DNA of 64,000 nt from Melghirimyces algeriensis (GTDB lineage Bacteria; Bacillota; Bacilli; Thermoactinomycetales; DSM-45169), in assembly GCF_900182565.1 (NCBI RefSeq), contig NZ_FXTI01000006.1, positions 1-64,000 of the forward strand, given 5' to 3'. Under the pieces are notes generated by a model. It was given only the letters and a program-made list of their open reading frames with translations, searched no databases and was not told the origin of the DNA. The position numbers and the translations under genes are program-made. Shown piece by piece: positions 34,111-43,793 of the stretch (position 1 is its first letter; each line of letters begins with the position of its first letter).

Positions 34111-34803
34111 TTATCCAGCCTGGTAACTTACCGACTCCTCCATTTGCCGAAATGCTTCTTCATACAGTCCTTCCTTTTCCAACTGAAGAGCCTTCTCCCA
34201 CCCTTTTTCGTCAATAGAAGAGGCATATTTCTTTAAAAGGCGAAAGTTCTCCACTGCTTTTTTCCAACCTTCTTTTTCCGCATAAAAAAGAGCTAACTGA
34301 TGAAGTGCATAGCACAGGCCAGGACCCACCAAGTTCCGTCCGTCTTCATCTGTCTGACTGCGAAATTTCGCTTCTTCCCGATCAACAATCTCTTTCAGCT
34401 CACATATTGCCCTTTCTTTATGTCCCAATTGAAATCGGTAATAGGTAAGATAGACCTCCAAATGAACCCGACTCATCATATAACCCATTGACTCCGGAAA
34501 ATAGTGCAAGGCTGTTTCCATCTTCTTTTCAGCTTGATCAAATGCTTCCCTCTCCGCATCCATTTCAGCCATTTCTGTCAAACTGCGGACATAGGCAAAA
34601 AGACGGTTTTCATTTTCATCTGGACCGTTCTCGGCAATGGTTTCAAACAGGCGATAGGCCAGATTTTTTTCTCCTCGTTGCATCAACGTGACTGCGATCA
34701 ACATACGGGAGTTCAACTGATCAAATTCATTAAAAATATGGTTGGGCAACATATGGGCTACTCTCTCATAGGCCGCTTCCTTTAACTGATCCAGATCTGT
34801 CAT
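34111..34803 (-). CDS. TPR-like helical protein, 230 residues
   Basis: Helical repeats resembling TPRs run through the protein (EKNLAYRLFETIAENG, REAFDQAEKKMETALHYFPE, EGWKKAVENFRLLKKYA). No HTH or catalytic motif is seen, and no signal peptide. It is cytosolic and probably a protein-interaction scaffold. It recalls the C-terminal half of Rap/NprR-type proteins but is too short and lacks their output domains. No partner is evident nearby. Confidence 0.65.
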   Translation of the reverse strand: MTDLDQLKEAAYERVAHMLPNHIFNEFDQLNSRMLIAVTLMQRGEKNLAYRLFETIAENGPDENENRLFAYVRSLTEMAEMDAEREAFDQAEKKMETALHYFPESMGYMMSRVHLEVYLTYYRFQLGHKERAICELKEIVDREEAKFRSQTDEDGRNLVGPGLCYALHQLALFYAEKEGWKKAVENFRLLKKYASSIDEKGWEKALQLEKEGLYEEAFRQMEESVSYQAG

Positions 34804-34909
34804 CTATGATTCCCTCCATCAACCATCAAACTGTATTATTGTTCGTTCATTGTATCAGAAAAAATCCGCCAAGAGAGTTTCCGGCGGATGATGTCGCTTT
34901 TTTGTGAAA

Positions 34910-35089
34910 TTATAACCGTTTAAACTGTTCACTGTAGGACCGACGGGGATCTTCCCGTTCACTCTCTTTCTGATCAACAGGTTGCCTATTTCCCTGATCC
35001 TTCACCTCCGGACCTTCAGGTAACGACTCTGTCATCTGTTCCAAAGGGTCCATATGGAATCCCTCTTTTTTCCCATCTTTACGTTTCAT
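34910..35089 (-). CDS. Small hydrophilic protein, 59 residues
   Basis: The ATG at 35089 lies behind AAAGGTGG. The sequence is highly charged and likely disordered (MKRKDGKKEGFHMDPLEQM at the start, EDPRRSYSEQFKRL at the end). No family is recognised. It resembles small sporulation-associated proteins in composition only. A weak hairpin (TCCGCC / GGCGGA) follows near 34866-34891. Confidence 0.5.
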   Translation of the reverse strand: MKRKDGKKEGFHMDPLEQMTESLPEGPEVKDQGNRQPVDQKESEREDPRRSYSEQFKRL

Positions 35090-35341
35090 TTGATTGCCAC
35101 CTTTCTCCGGAGTCAAAGCAGGTTCTCATTATAGGGTGAAGATTGATCATCATCTTTATTCAGAAGGCATGTTTTACCCTTCTCCAAACTATATATAAAT
35201 CATAGGGTGTACTTGCTGGGATATATCCTCCGGATTGTATGGACTGAAGGATTCGCTTGTGTTACGGTGAATTTGTTTCAAACAGCTTGTTCTTCCATTC
35301 GTTCCAGTTGCATCAGAAACGGCATCCAAGGAGGTGGGAAC

Positions 35342-35770
35342 ATGCAACGGGAAAAAGCACCTGATTTCTGCCTGCCCACGTTAGACTCAGAAGAAACCAT
35401 CTGTCTGAAAGACCTCTATGGAAAGGCGATCCTGCTCACTTTTTGGGTGACTTGGTGTCCTGCTTGTCAATCAGAGTTACCCAAAAAGGACATTTTTTCA
35501 CGTTCGTTGGACATCCATCACTTTGCATTTTATTCCATCAATGTCACGGGGCGTGAAATGGACCCCAAACAGGTAAAACCTTATATGGAACAACACGGCT
35601 ATCAATTTCCTGTACTCTTGGACCAGGGACGGGCAACATATGATGCCTATCAAATCACCTCAGTTCCCACATCAGTTCTGATCGATCCAAAAGGTACCAT
35701 TGTTAACCGCTATCCGGAAACTACACCTTTTGCAGAAGTAATAAAGGATATCGGTCGGGTTCTGAGCTAG
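35342..35770 (+). CDS. TlpA/ResA-like thioredoxin-fold protein
   Basis: 142 residues from the ATG at 35342, behind AAGGAGGTG. The redoxin domain has TFWVTWCPACQSELP (CPAC active site, about 36-39) and SVPTSVLIDPKGTIV with the cis-Pro. There is no signal peptide or anchor, unlike ResA, so it is probably cytosolic. It would act as a thiol-disulfide oxidoreductase with unknown targets. Confidence 0.87.
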   Translation: MQREKAPDFCLPTLDSEETICLKDLYGKAILLTFWVTWCPACQSELPKKDIFSRSLDIHHFAFYSINVTGREMDPKQVKPYMEQHGYQFPVLLDQGRATYDAYQITSVPTSVLIDPKGTIVNRYPETTPFAEVIKDIGRVLS

Positions 35771-35896
35771 GCATATCTGGATTATTTGAACGGCAGAGAA
35801 CCCATTCCTTTAGCGCTTGCCTGATGGCGCCGCTCCCAGCTGCGTTTGTTGATAACCGATTCAATCCGTCCAAAACAGTGGAGAAAGGAGTTTCCT

Positions 35897-36679
35897 ATGG
35901 ACTGGTTGGAAGCAGCTGTTTTAGGAATTATCCAAGGGCTGACTGAATTCTTCCCCATCAGCAGTACCGGTCATCTGTACATTGGAAGGCATCTGTTCGG
36001 GCTGGACGATGCAGGCCTGTTTCTTGATACCATGCTTCATATGGGGACACTGATCGCCGTTTTAATCATTTATCGCAAAGAAGTTGCTACTGTTTTAAGA
36101 TGGCCGTTTGGCCGTTTAAGCCGATTGTTAATGGTGGGGACCCTACCTACAGCGATTATTGGGTTGGCGTTTGAAGATTTTTTTGAAGAAATATCTGAAA
36201 CCGGAATCACCATTGGTTGGGAATTCCTTTTGACAGGATGGGTCTTATGGCTCGCTGATAAATGGAAGGATCATGGCAACAAAGCGCTGGAACAGATTTC
36301 TTACACGGATGCCGTTTTTATTGGAACCTTTCAGGGTGCAGCCATTCTCCCCGCCGTTTCCCGATCAGGGATGACCATTGCTGCCGCTCTTTTTCGCAGG
36401 GTGGATAAATCAACAGCGGCTTACTTTTCATTTTTTCTCTCGATTCCCGCCATCGCCGGAGCGTTGATATTGCAGCTTGTCAAACTGGGATCAGGCAGTC
36501 CCCAAGCTCTCTCACTTTCCTCATTGATGATGGCAACAACCATGTCGGCTCTGTTCGGTTATCTCGCTGTGCGTGGAATGATCCGTCTGTTAAAACAAGG
36601 AACCCTGAAACACTTTGCAATCTACGTGTGGACGCTGGGGATTCTTGTCCTCTCTCTTCAATGGACAGGACATTGGTAA
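35897..36679 (+). CDS. uppP: Undecaprenyl-diphosphatase
   Basis: 260 residues from the ATG at 35897, behind AAAGGAG. This integral membrane enzyme (BacA type) dephosphorylates undecaprenyl diphosphate, recycling the lipid carrier for wall synthesis and giving bacitracin tolerance. GIIQGLTEFFPISSTGHLYIG (about 10-30) carries the (E/Q)xxxE and PxSSTGH motifs, and LPAVSRSGMTIAAALFRR (about 155-172) the second conserved region. About seven membrane segments are present. Confidence 0.94.
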   Translation: MDWLEAAVLGIIQGLTEFFPISSTGHLYIGRHLFGLDDAGLFLDTMLHMGTLIAVLIIYRKEVATVLRWPFGRLSRLLMVGTLPTAIIGLAFEDFFEEISETGITIGWEFLLTGWVLWLADKWKDHGNKALEQISYTDAVFIGTFQGAAILPAVSRSGMTIAAALFRRVDKSTAAYFSFFLSIPAIAGALILQLVKLGSGSPQALSLSSLMMATTMSALFGYLAVRGMIRLLKQGTLKHFAIYVWTLGILVLSLQWTGHW

Positions 36680-36696
36680 CCAACGGTTCTAGTCAC

Positions 36697-36732
36697 ACAA
36701 AAAGACCGCTGACCGGCTATGCCAGCAGTCTC
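36697..36732 (-). terminator. Terminator of the cytochrome oxidase subunit gene
   Basis: On the minus strand, GACTGCTGGC ... GTCAGCGGTC forms a stem with one G-U pair, followed by TTTTTG, just after the stop at 36731. Confidence 0.7.
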
Positions 36733-37048
36733 ATACCCAAAACACCATGGCTACAATTGCGGTCGCAGCCACAATACAGGCACCACCCATAAATACAGCA
36801 GCAGACAGATACCATTTCAAATCAAGATGCATAAATGTAAAAAGTTGCAAAATGACTTGCAGAGCCGCCAGAAACAGAATAGCCGGAATCATCAAGGATG
36901 GGGGCAAGGCGTTCATCCCCACCAGAGTGAAAGCAATCGCGGTCAACAAAATCATCCAAAAAAAGGACATCAGGTATTTTCCGGTTGTTTCACCGTGAAC
37001 GGTCGGTGACGCCTGACTTTTCCCCGCTCTCTCTTCCAACTTTACCAC
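36731..37048 (-). CDS. ctaF: Cytochrome c oxidase subunit IV (orphan copy 1)
   Basis: 105 residues from a GTG behind AAAGGAG. Three membrane segments (about 27-45, 52-72, 80-103) and the motif LQVILQLFTFMHLDLKWYLSAAVFMGG identify the small COX4-type subunit of the caa3 or quinol oxidase. ctaCDE are not in the window, so this gene is detached from its usual operon. A second, diverged copy is at 54895-55194. Confidence 0.88.
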   Translation of the reverse strand: MVKLEERAGKSQASPTVHGETTGKYLMSFFWMILLTAIAFTLVGMNALPPSLMIPAILFLAALQVILQLFTFMHLDLKWYLSAAVFMGGACIVAATAIVAMVFWV

Positions 37049-37179
37049 GGCGCGTCACTCTCCTTTTCCGGGGGGATATCACAGAACTGAGGTGAATGAC
37101 AACATATAAACGGGAAATTTCAGAAATCTATCCCTTTCTCAACGAATGCTTTTGCCAATACTATCAGAATTGTAATATA

Positions 37180-37209
37180 ATTATGACCAATAATCCCCTT
37201 GGTTGTCAA
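37180..37209 (-). promoter_or_regulatory. Sigma-A promoter of the oxidase subunit gene
   Basis: Minus strand: TTGACA (37204-37209), 18-base spacer, CATAAT (37180-37185), about 130 bases upstream of the start. Confidence 0.6.
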
Positions 37210-37249
37210 CCCGGAAAAAGGAAAAATAATGTAAATATATGAAAACATT

Positions 37250-38083
37250 TCAGCATTCTCTTTGATTTTCTTTGATAATGATCCGGATTAAATGAATTGG
37301 TGCCAATTCACCATTCGAAATCAAAACCAGACCTGGTCTCTTTTTTAACAGACGTCGTACAATTTCCTGGGTAGGAGCCCCTTGATCATGAAGGTGAAGA
37401 GTTTCCTCACAAAGCCATTCCAAAAAATCCTGCTTCTGCTTCAATGCTTTTGGACCTTCAGAAATGATACCGGCATGAGAGCAAAATACTGTTTTAATCG
37501 GGTATCGCTGCAACTTACGAATGGAATCGATCAGCTTGGAAATCGATTCATCACGAAATCCGTACGTTAAACGCGTTCCCAAATACAGATCCCCCGTAAA
37601 AGCCCATCCTTGCTCTTCTTCCACCCAAGTGATATGATCCTCGGTATGGCCTGGAGTAGGTACCGCCTGAAAACAAAAATGTTTTGTCTCAATCTTCTTT
37701 CGCGGCTCTCCAAGAACCGGTTCCAACGAACCCAGAACAACTCTTCGATAGAAAGGAATTTGGGGAGGGGAGGTCATAACCTTCGCTGTCTTCTCACCCA
37801 TATATACAGGGAGATGATATCTCTTGGCAAGGTACGCTGCATTACCAGCATGATCCTCATGGAAATGTGTCACTGCCGCACCCTTGAGCTCCCATTCCTT
37901 CACAAATGTTTCTACTTGCTTTCGAATTCGTGCAGGACCGGTTTCGATCAGAAACTCGTCAATATAATATACGAAGACACGAAACCGATTTCCCAGGAAA
38001 TCAATCTGACATCTTAATGCCGTTACTTCTTTCTCTTGCAATTGATTGAGCTTTATTTTTATCATGAAACATCGCCCATTCAT
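37250..38083 (-). CDS. Metallo-beta-lactamase-fold hydrolase
   Basis: 277 residues, or 271 from the ATG at 38065; neither start has a strong ribosome site. Zinc motifs are AAVTHFHEDHAGNAAY (HxHxDH), VPTPGHTEDHI, FTGDLYLG and FCSHAG near residue 205. The family includes glyoxalase II-like enzymes, lactonases and others; nothing fixes the substrate. It is a single gene in the cytosol. Confidence 0.88.
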   Translation of the reverse strand: MNGRCFMIKIKLNQLQEKEVTALRCQIDFLGNRFRVFVYYIDEFLIETGPARIRKQVETFVKEWELKGAAVTHFHEDHAGNAAYLAKRYHLPVYMGEKTAKVMTSPPQIPFYRRVVLGSLEPVLGEPRKKIETKHFCFQAVPTPGHTEDHITWVEEEQGWAFTGDLYLGTRLTYGFRDESISKLIDSIRKLQRYPIKTVFCSHAGIISEGPKALKQKQDFLEWLCEETLHLHDQGAPTQEIVRRLLKKRPGLVLISNGELAPIHLIRIIIKENQREC

Positions 38084-38226
38084 CGGTTAAATTTCAACTC
38101 ACTATTCTATCATCATCCATGGTGCCACACTACTAAAACTATAAAAATGTATTTTACCCATCGTTTTCTCAACCAAAATCCGGTATATTTAGACTACAAA
38201 GATATTTTTTTCAGGGAGGATAAACC

Positions 38227-39135
38227 GTGTTTAGAAAGTTGCTTGCAAAACTAGGTAAAGGCGGAGCAAAGGTGGATTTGCTCCTTGAGCGTGAGGAATA
38301 CCGACCAGGGGATTCCGTAAATGGCGAACTGATGATATTGGGTGGTACAATCGACCAAAAAATTAACGGAATTGAAGTGGATCTTCAGTTAACGGTGCGG
38401 GTGAAGGAAAAGACGTTCCGTCATACCATTCAGACCTTTCCCTTTCCCGAAATCTTTTCAATCCGCCCCGGAGAACAACGATCATTTCCATTCAGCTGTA
38501 CTTTACCAAAAGATCTGCCCGTATCTGGAAACCTCGTTTCCTATAGCTTTTCCACTCGCTTGGAGATCTCGGAAGCAAATGACCATCTGGATCACGATTT
38601 CATTCGGGTCTTGCCTCCCAGGGATATGCAACAGGTACTCAAAGCTTTCTCCAACCTAGGATTCCGCGAAAAGTACGATTCCCGATCATTTAATGGTCAT
38701 GCACAGAAGTTTGATCTGTTTCCCACGAACCTTCTTCAGGGGAAATTAAAAAGGATTGAATTCGCCGCTGCCATCAATGATGCCGGAGTACGTCTTCCAA
38801 TGGAAGTGGAAATCCGGTCAGAGGGCGGTGCATATAAGATTCGGACTGAACTTTTCCTGGAACATGATGTGCTGGAAAATGAAGAACGACTGACTCAAAC
38901 GCTAAAACAAGTGTTATTGGATATGGCGGAAAGCCCCCCTGGCTGGTATTTGCCAAATCAGGAACTGAAACAGGAATCGCTCAGCTGGGGAAATATGATT
39001 GGTGGTTTCGCAGCCGGAGCCCTTGGCAGCATCGTCCTTGCCGAGCTGGCCGATGAAGCGCTGGATCACCAGGAAGATGGTCAATCCACCTCAGAAAGCG
39101 GAGAGGAATTTGTAGTTGAGGTTCTTGATGACTGA
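38227..39135 (+). CDS. Spo0M-family protein (paralog 2, long form)
   Basis: 302 residues from a GTG behind GGGAGG. The beginning LLAKLGKGGAKVDLLLEREEYRPGDSV matches the Spo0M arrestin-like N-terminus. About 50 extra C-terminal residues include a Gly/Ala-rich hydrophobic patch (MIGGFAAGALGSIVLAELA, about 258-276) that could touch a membrane, and an acidic tail. It may have split roles with the 252-residue paralog at 5075-5833. Confidence 0.86.
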   Translation: MFRKLLAKLGKGGAKVDLLLEREEYRPGDSVNGELMILGGTIDQKINGIEVDLQLTVRVKEKTFRHTIQTFPFPEIFSIRPGEQRSFPFSCTLPKDLPVSGNLVSYSFSTRLEISEANDHLDHDFIRVLPPRDMQQVLKAFSNLGFREKYDSRSFNGHAQKFDLFPTNLLQGKLKRIEFAAAINDAGVRLPMEVEIRSEGGAYKIRTELFLEHDVLENEERLTQTLKQVLLDMAESPPGWYLPNQELKQESLSWGNMIGGFAAGALGSIVLAELADEALDHQEDGQSTSESGEEFVVEVLDD

Positions 39136-39177
39136 ACTTATTTTCACTTTTCAGTGTAAGTGAGCAAGACAGAAACA

Positions 39178-39212
39178 TCGCTCAGCATCCCAAAATAAGG
39201 GATGTTGAGCGA
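39178..39212. terminator. Hairpin after the second spo0M gene
   Basis: TCGCTCAGCATCCC with GGGATGTTGAGCGA around AAAATAA, about 40 bases after the stop; it lacks a T run, so termination would be inefficient. From 39213 to 39611 I see no supported gene, although one frame near 39410-39580 has membrane-like sequence without a start codon and may be a relic. Confidence 0.5.
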
Positions 39213-39611
39213 CGATATGATATTCACATAGGTAAAAAATCATGAACCGACAAACCATTGGACCTGGCTTTCTGTCATTCCATTTATCTGCTTGGAATGT
39301 ACGCCTTGTCTTTAACGATCTTATTTTCAGAACAGACACTTTCACATGGGTTGGCGTTTCTTTCAGTTGAGTTTGTTAACCTACAGGGGATGCAATGGGT
39401 TAATTTCCTATATTTTATATTGTTAATCCGAAAAGGAACATATCATCCACAACCCGTATCGGATTTTGGAATCTGCTTCGACTGCTTTATGAAGAGGGCT
39501 GGATATACGTTCTGTTTGAATGGACGATGAATCTTCTCTTCTGGATTGCATCCTGTTATCTCTCGTCTCTTGGATCAGAATGGTGAGAAAAAAAATTTCA
39601 GCAGGGTATCA

Positions 39612-39651
39612 ATAAACGGGACGGCTCCTGATAAAAGCCGTCCCGTTATTT
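39612..39651. terminator. Terminator after proS
   Basis: A perfect 12-bp stem (AACGGGACGGCT with AGCCGTCCCGTT) has an 8-base loop and A/T-rich flanks, just after the proS stop. Confidence 0.75.
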
Positions 39652-39665
39652 CATGCTATTCTCTT

Positions 39666-41132
39666 TTAATAGGACCGAGCAAACCACACCGTATCTTGTG
39701 CTTCTCCGCCACATGCCAAGCAAGTGGATTTGGTAGCTGGAGGCGCAAAGGGAATGTTTCGGGTGGTGAACTTGGTCTCCTCCTTCACTTTTAGCTCACA
39801 GGAGTCCTCCCCACACCAACCGGCCAACACCCATCCCGGAATTCCTTGTTCATTTTCCTTATTGGCGATATGCTCCTTTAAGTCTTCCAAAGTCTCAATA
39901 CCGAGATGGGAATGTTGCTCTCGGAACGCCAACGCTTTTTGGAACATATTTTGTTGAATTTCATCCAACAGATCCTTAACTGACTGAACCGCACCGTCCA
40001 AAACGACTGCAACTTTTTCTCCCGTATCCCGGCGAGCCAGAATGGCTTGATTTTTATCCACATCGCGCGGACCGATCTCCAATCGAATGGGGACACCACG
40101 CATTTCCCATTCATTAAACTTCCAGCCCGGTGTCTCCTCTCTCAAGTCTGCCCGCACCCGAATCCCTGCGGCTTTGAGCGCGTCAAAAAGCGGATCAAAC
40201 TGTTCCATGACTTTTTCCCGCAACTTCGCTGGACCCACCGGAATCATCACAACCTGAGTCGGAGCAACACGTGGGGGAAGTACCAATCCACGGTCATCAC
40301 CATGAACCATGATCATAGAGCCGATCAGTCGGGTGGAAGTTCCCCATGAAGTGGTATGTACATATTTCAGCTGGTTGTCTCTGTCTAAAAACTTGATATC
40401 AAAACCCTTGGCAAAATTCTCACCCAAGTAATGAGATGTTCCGGCCTGAACCGCTTTCCCATCCTTCATCATCGCTTCAATCGAATACGTATCAACCGCA
40501 CCGGCAAACCGTTCCCTCGGCGTCTTTTTCCCTTTCCAAACAGGGATTGCCAGTTCCTGTTCCACAACTTCCCTGTAAATCTCCAGCATCTGCATGGTTT
40601 CCTGGCGAGCCTCTTCTTCTGTGGCATGAGCGGTATGTCCTTCCTGCCAGAGAAATTCGGAAGTGCGCAGAAAAGGCATCGTCCGTTTCTCCCAGCGGAA
40701 AACATTGGCCCATTGATTGATGAGAACCGGAAGGTCGCGATAACTCTGAATCCACTGGCTATACATCTGACCAATCGTTGTTTCAGACGTTGGGCGTAAG
40801 GCCAATCGCTCTTCCAGTTTTTCACCACCCGCTTCCGTCACCCAGGGCAATTCCGGGTTAAAGCCTTCCACATGCTCCTTTTCTTTTTGAAAAAAGGATT
40901 CTGGAATCAGCATCGGAAAATAGGCGTTTCGATGTCCTGTATCTTTAAACCGTTGATCCATTGCAGCCTGAATCCGTTCCCAGAGTTCATATCCGTCCGG
41001 TTTAAAAACAATACAACCACGAACCGAAGTATAATCCATCAGATCCGCTTTTTTTATCGCATCGATATACCAACGGGAAAAGTCTTTTGACTGTGGGGTA
41101 ATCTCCTTGACAAACGCTTTCTCTTGTTTCAA
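39666..41132 (-). CDS. proS: Prolyl-tRNA synthetase (short, archaeal/eukaryote-type)
   Basis: 488 residues from a TTG behind AAAGGAG. It charges tRNA-Pro. Class II motifs are visible: LRPTSETTIGQMYSQWI (motif 2 region), RTSEFLWQEGHTAHAT, HGDDRGLVLPPRVAP. The C-terminal extension holds Cys pairs (LAGWCGEDSCELK, STCLACGGEAQ) that bind Zn, typical of ProS type 3. It lacks the editing insertion of the long bacterial type. Upstream is a T-box leader, so expression responds to uncharged tRNA-Pro. Confidence 0.95.
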   Translation of the reverse strand: MKQEKAFVKEITPQSKDFSRWYIDAIKKADLMDYTSVRGCIVFKPDGYELWERIQAAMDQRFKDTGHRNAYFPMLIPESFFQKEKEHVEGFNPELPWVTEAGGEKLEERLALRPTSETTIGQMYSQWIQSYRDLPVLINQWANVFRWEKRTMPFLRTSEFLWQEGHTAHATEEEARQETMQMLEIYREVVEQELAIPVWKGKKTPRERFAGAVDTYSIEAMMKDGKAVQAGTSHYLGENFAKGFDIKFLDRDNQLKYVHTTSWGTSTRLIGSMIMVHGDDRGLVLPPRVAPTQVVMIPVGPAKLREKVMEQFDPLFDALKAAGIRVRADLREETPGWKFNEWEMRGVPIRLEIGPRDVDKNQAILARRDTGEKVAVVLDGAVQSVKDLLDEIQQNMFQKALAFREQHSHLGIETLEDLKEHIANKENEQGIPGWVLAGWCGEDSCELKVKEETKFTTRNIPFAPPATKSTCLACGGEAQDTVWFARSY

Positions 41133-41170
41133 CAGACGTACACTCCTTTTCTACTGTCGCTTAATCAGCT

Positions 41171-41412
41171 AAAAAAATCCCCCATCCCATGAGGGACGGG
41201 AGATTACCCGCGGTACCACCCTGCTTTGACCGTAGCAACTGCCACGGACCGCTTCAACCCCGGTAACGGCAGGGGACCGGCATAGCTTCTCACCAGCGGT
41301 TCCAGGATGGGAAGCAGATACGCTTTGTATCGACCTTCCAGCCTTGGGGCCGACTCTCTGGGAACACAGCAGTACCTGCGGGTCCTTTCATCACCTTTCA
41401 TCAGAAAATATG
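41171..41412 (-). promoter_or_regulatory. T-box riboswitch leader of proS
   Basis: On the minus strand the conserved T-box core TGGTACCGCGGG occupies 41207-41218. It is followed by the terminator stem TCCCGTCCCTC / GGGATGGGGGA and a run of seven T's (41171-41202). The upstream 190 bases can form stem I; an ACCG near 41303 could present a proline CCG specifier, which I cannot confirm. Binding of uncharged tRNA-Pro would favour the antiterminator and read-through into proS. Confidence 0.92.
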
Positions 41413-41466
41413 ATATCAGGCGTAGAAATCATTGTCAATTTAAGGGTAAATTTCTCGTTGACATCC

Positions 41467-42798
41467 TTATGTCAATTCCAACAATAATCTTCCCGGCTCC
41501 GAGGTAAAAGAACCCAATCTCTGGGTAAACCGGATGGCATCCGCTCCGTCTAAAGCCTGATGGTCAAAGGAGAGTGAAACATTCATCCGCCATCCGGGAA
41601 CCAATTGTCCGTCTTCCACCACAGGTCGCTGTTCAACCGGGTGCAGGGCAAGAATGGCCACTTCCGGGGGATTGATGATGGGTGTAGCAAAAACCCCTCC
41701 AAGAGAGCCGGCATTGCTGACAGTAAATGTGCTTCCAGTCATCTGTTCCCGCGATAGAAGCCCCTCTCGTGCAGCTGTAATCCGTTCCTGTAGTTCGGAA
41801 TGGATCTGAAGGATGCTTTTTCGTTCCACCTCCCGGATCACCGGCACCAAAAGACCTTGAGGGGTGTCGGTAGCCACCCCCAAATGAACGGAAGAAAAGC
41901 GGCGAATGCTCTTTTCCTCCCCATTGAAGTGGGCGTTCAACAATGGATGGTGTCTCAGCGCAACCGCCACGATTTTCAACAGAATTGGCAGAAACCCGAT
42001 TCTGTCTTGCTTCTGCTTCGCTTCTTTATTGATCCGGTTGCGCCAAGCCACCAATCCTTCTACATTCAACTCATCAAAATGAGTGGCATGAGGCTTTTGC
42101 GTAACCGAGAATAAAAGCCGCTCAGCAATGACACGCCGGGTTCGGGAGAGAGGCTCTTCCACACCCGCATCCTCTTTTTCAATTATCATCGGTGCTTGTG
42201 GCAACTCAGACGGTTCAGATCCCGTTTTCTTCCCATTTAAATCTTTTGTTGCTGACCGGGTCACCTGGGACGCCAAAGCCATCACCCCGTAGGAATCAGC
42301 CAATTCCGCCGCCTTCCGCCGAACATCTTCCTTCATCACCCGACCCGCCGGTCCCGTCCCCAGAATCTCATGAATATTTACACCGAGATTCCGGGCCAAT
42401 CGTCGAGTGGATGGTGTCGCCAAGGCACGCCGACGCCTTTTTCCATCCGATAATGTTGCTGAGTCTTCCCATCCATCCTGTGGTTCTCTCCGGTTTCCTT
42501 TGCTGATCATCTCCGGCTCAGACCCGGAAGCAGGCTCTTGCGTTTTGTGTAAATGTTCGCTTGTTCCTTTCTCTTGAATCGCCAGCAAAGCTTCACCCAC
42601 CGGCACAGTATCTCCCTCACTCCAATAGATGGACTCCACTGTTCCTGCTACAGGAGTGGGAAGCTCCACCACCGCCTTATCCGTTTGAACGGTCACAATG
42701 GGTTGGTCCGCCTCCATTTCATCCCCCTCTTTTACCAGCCAGCGAACCACATCGGCTTCCGTTACACCTTCACCAACATCCGGCAACCTGAATTTCAC
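41467..42798 (-). CDS. 2-oxoacid dehydrogenase complex E2 (dihydrolipoyl acyltransferase)
   Basis: 443 residues from a GTG behind AAGGGA. The N-terminal lipoyl domain (about 1-78) has the modified Lys in VQTDKAVVELPTP. The E3/E1-binding domain is near 130-165 (ATPSTRRLARNLGVNIHEILGTGPAGR), and the catalytic domain (about 215-440) ends with the His/Asp motif SFDHQALDGADAIRF. Linkers are Glu/Ser/Gly-rich. It is the last gene of a cluster with E1alpha, E1beta and an amino-acid dehydrogenase. No E3 gene is here, so E3 must be shared from elsewhere. Confidence 0.92.
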   Translation of the reverse strand: MKFRLPDVGEGVTEADVVRWLVKEGDEMEADQPIVTVQTDKAVVELPTPVAGTVESIYWSEGDTVPVGEALLAIQEKGTSEHLHKTQEPASGSEPEMISKGNRREPQDGWEDSATLSDGKRRRRALATPSTRRLARNLGVNIHEILGTGPAGRVMKEDVRRKAAELADSYGVMALASQVTRSATKDLNGKKTGSEPSELPQAPMIIEKEDAGVEEPLSRTRRVIAERLLFSVTQKPHATHFDELNVEGLVAWRNRINKEAKQKQDRIGFLPILLKIVAVALRHHPLLNAHFNGEEKSIRRFSSVHLGVATDTPQGLLVPVIREVERKSILQIHSELQERITAAREGLLSREQMTGSTFTVSNAGSLGGVFATPIINPPEVAILALHPVEQRPVVEDGQLVPGWRMNVSLSFDHQALDGADAIRFTQRLGSFTSEPGRLLLELT

Positions 42799-42815
42799 AA
42801 GGATCACTCCCTTCT

Positions 42816-43793
42816 CTAAAACGTCATCACTCTGTGTATAGCTCTGTCGATCCGTTGCAAACTCGGCCGAAAATCATCTTCCAAAGCAAACATGGGTACG
42901 GGAACATCGTATCCGGTTACCCGTTCCACAGGTGATTCCATCCACAGAAATGCCAGCTCATGGATTCGGGCAGCCAGTTCCGCCCCTAATCCAGCAGTTT
43001 TTGGGGCTTCATGGATAATGACAGCACGTCCTGTTTTTTTGACAGAAGTAATGATCATTTCCTCATCGAGCGGGTAAAGGCTTCTAAGGTCCAACACTTC
43101 ACAGGATATTCCCTGATCTAGAGCGGTTTGAGCCGCTTTTTCCGCCATGGAAACCATGGAACCCCAAGTAATTAATGTAACATCCTCTCCTGTCTGCACT
43201 TTTCTTGCTTTTCCAATAGGAACTTCAAACCAGCCTTTCGGAACATCCTGACGAAAAGAACGGTAGATTTTCATCGGTTCCAGGTAAATGACCGGATCGG
43301 GGTCCTGAATTGCTGCCAACAACAACCCTTTGGCATCATACGGGGTAGAGGGAACCACCACTTTTAATCCCGGAGTATGGACAAAGAGAGATTCAGTCGA
43401 ATCAGAATGAAGTTCCGGTGCCCGGATTCCTCCTCCATACGGCGCACGAATCACAAGGGAAGCAGGGTATTGCCCCTGGGTACGGGTCCGCAGACGGGCC
43501 GCATGAGTGACGATCTGTTCAAAAGCGGGGTATATAAAACCCATAAACTGAATTTCAGCGACCGGTCGCAAACCATTGATCGCCATACCGATCGCCGCTC
43601 CTACAATGCCTGCTTCTGCCAATGGAGTATCGATCACCCGATGATCTCCAAACATTTCCCACAACCCTTCGGTTGCGCGAAAAACACCCCCGTTCTTCCC
43701 TACATCCTCTCCCAGAACCAATGTGGAAGGATCTTCTGTCAAAGCCGTTCGCAACCCATCATTAATTCCTTGGATCAGCGTTTTCTCAGGCAT
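42816..43793 (-). CDS. 2-oxoacid dehydrogenase E1 component, beta subunit
   Basis: 325 residues from the ATG at 43793, behind AAAGGGGAAG, overlapping the alpha subunit stop by 8 bases. The transketolase-like fold shows LVLGEDVGKNGGVFRATEGL, DTPLAEAGIVGAAIGMA (catalytic Glu), QFMGFIYPAFEQIV and VIHEAPKTAGLGAELAA. The subunit pairs with E1alpha to decarboxylate a 2-oxo acid on thiamine diphosphate. Substrate choice among pyruvate, branched-chain and aryl 2-oxo acids cannot be read with certainty. Confidence 0.93.
   Translation of the reverse strand: MPEKTLIQGINDGLRTALTEDPSTLVLGEDVGKNGGVFRATEGLWEMFGDHRVIDTPLAEAGIVGAAIGMAINGLRPVAEIQFMGFIYPAFEQIVTHAARLRTRTQGQYPASLVIRAPYGGGIRAPELHSDSTESLFVHTPGLKVVVPSTPYDAKGLLLAAIQDPDPVIYLEPMKIYRSFRQDVPKGWFEVPIGKARKVQTGEDVTLITWGSMVSMAEKAAQTALDQGISCEVLDLRSLYPLDEEMIITSVKKTGRAVIIHEAPKTAGLGAELAARIHELAFLWMESPVERVTGYDVPVPMFALEDDFRPSLQRIDRAIHRVMTF

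Noticed and set aside
34111..34803. The TPR-like protein as a third peptide receptor
   Set aside because: At 230 residues it lacks an HTH or Rap-type N-terminal bundle, and no small secreted-peptide frame lies next to it.
39258..39530. A 90-codon frame and a membrane-like frame near 39410-39580
   Set aside because: Neither has a start codon with a ribosome site or a recognisable domain; at most a decayed gene.
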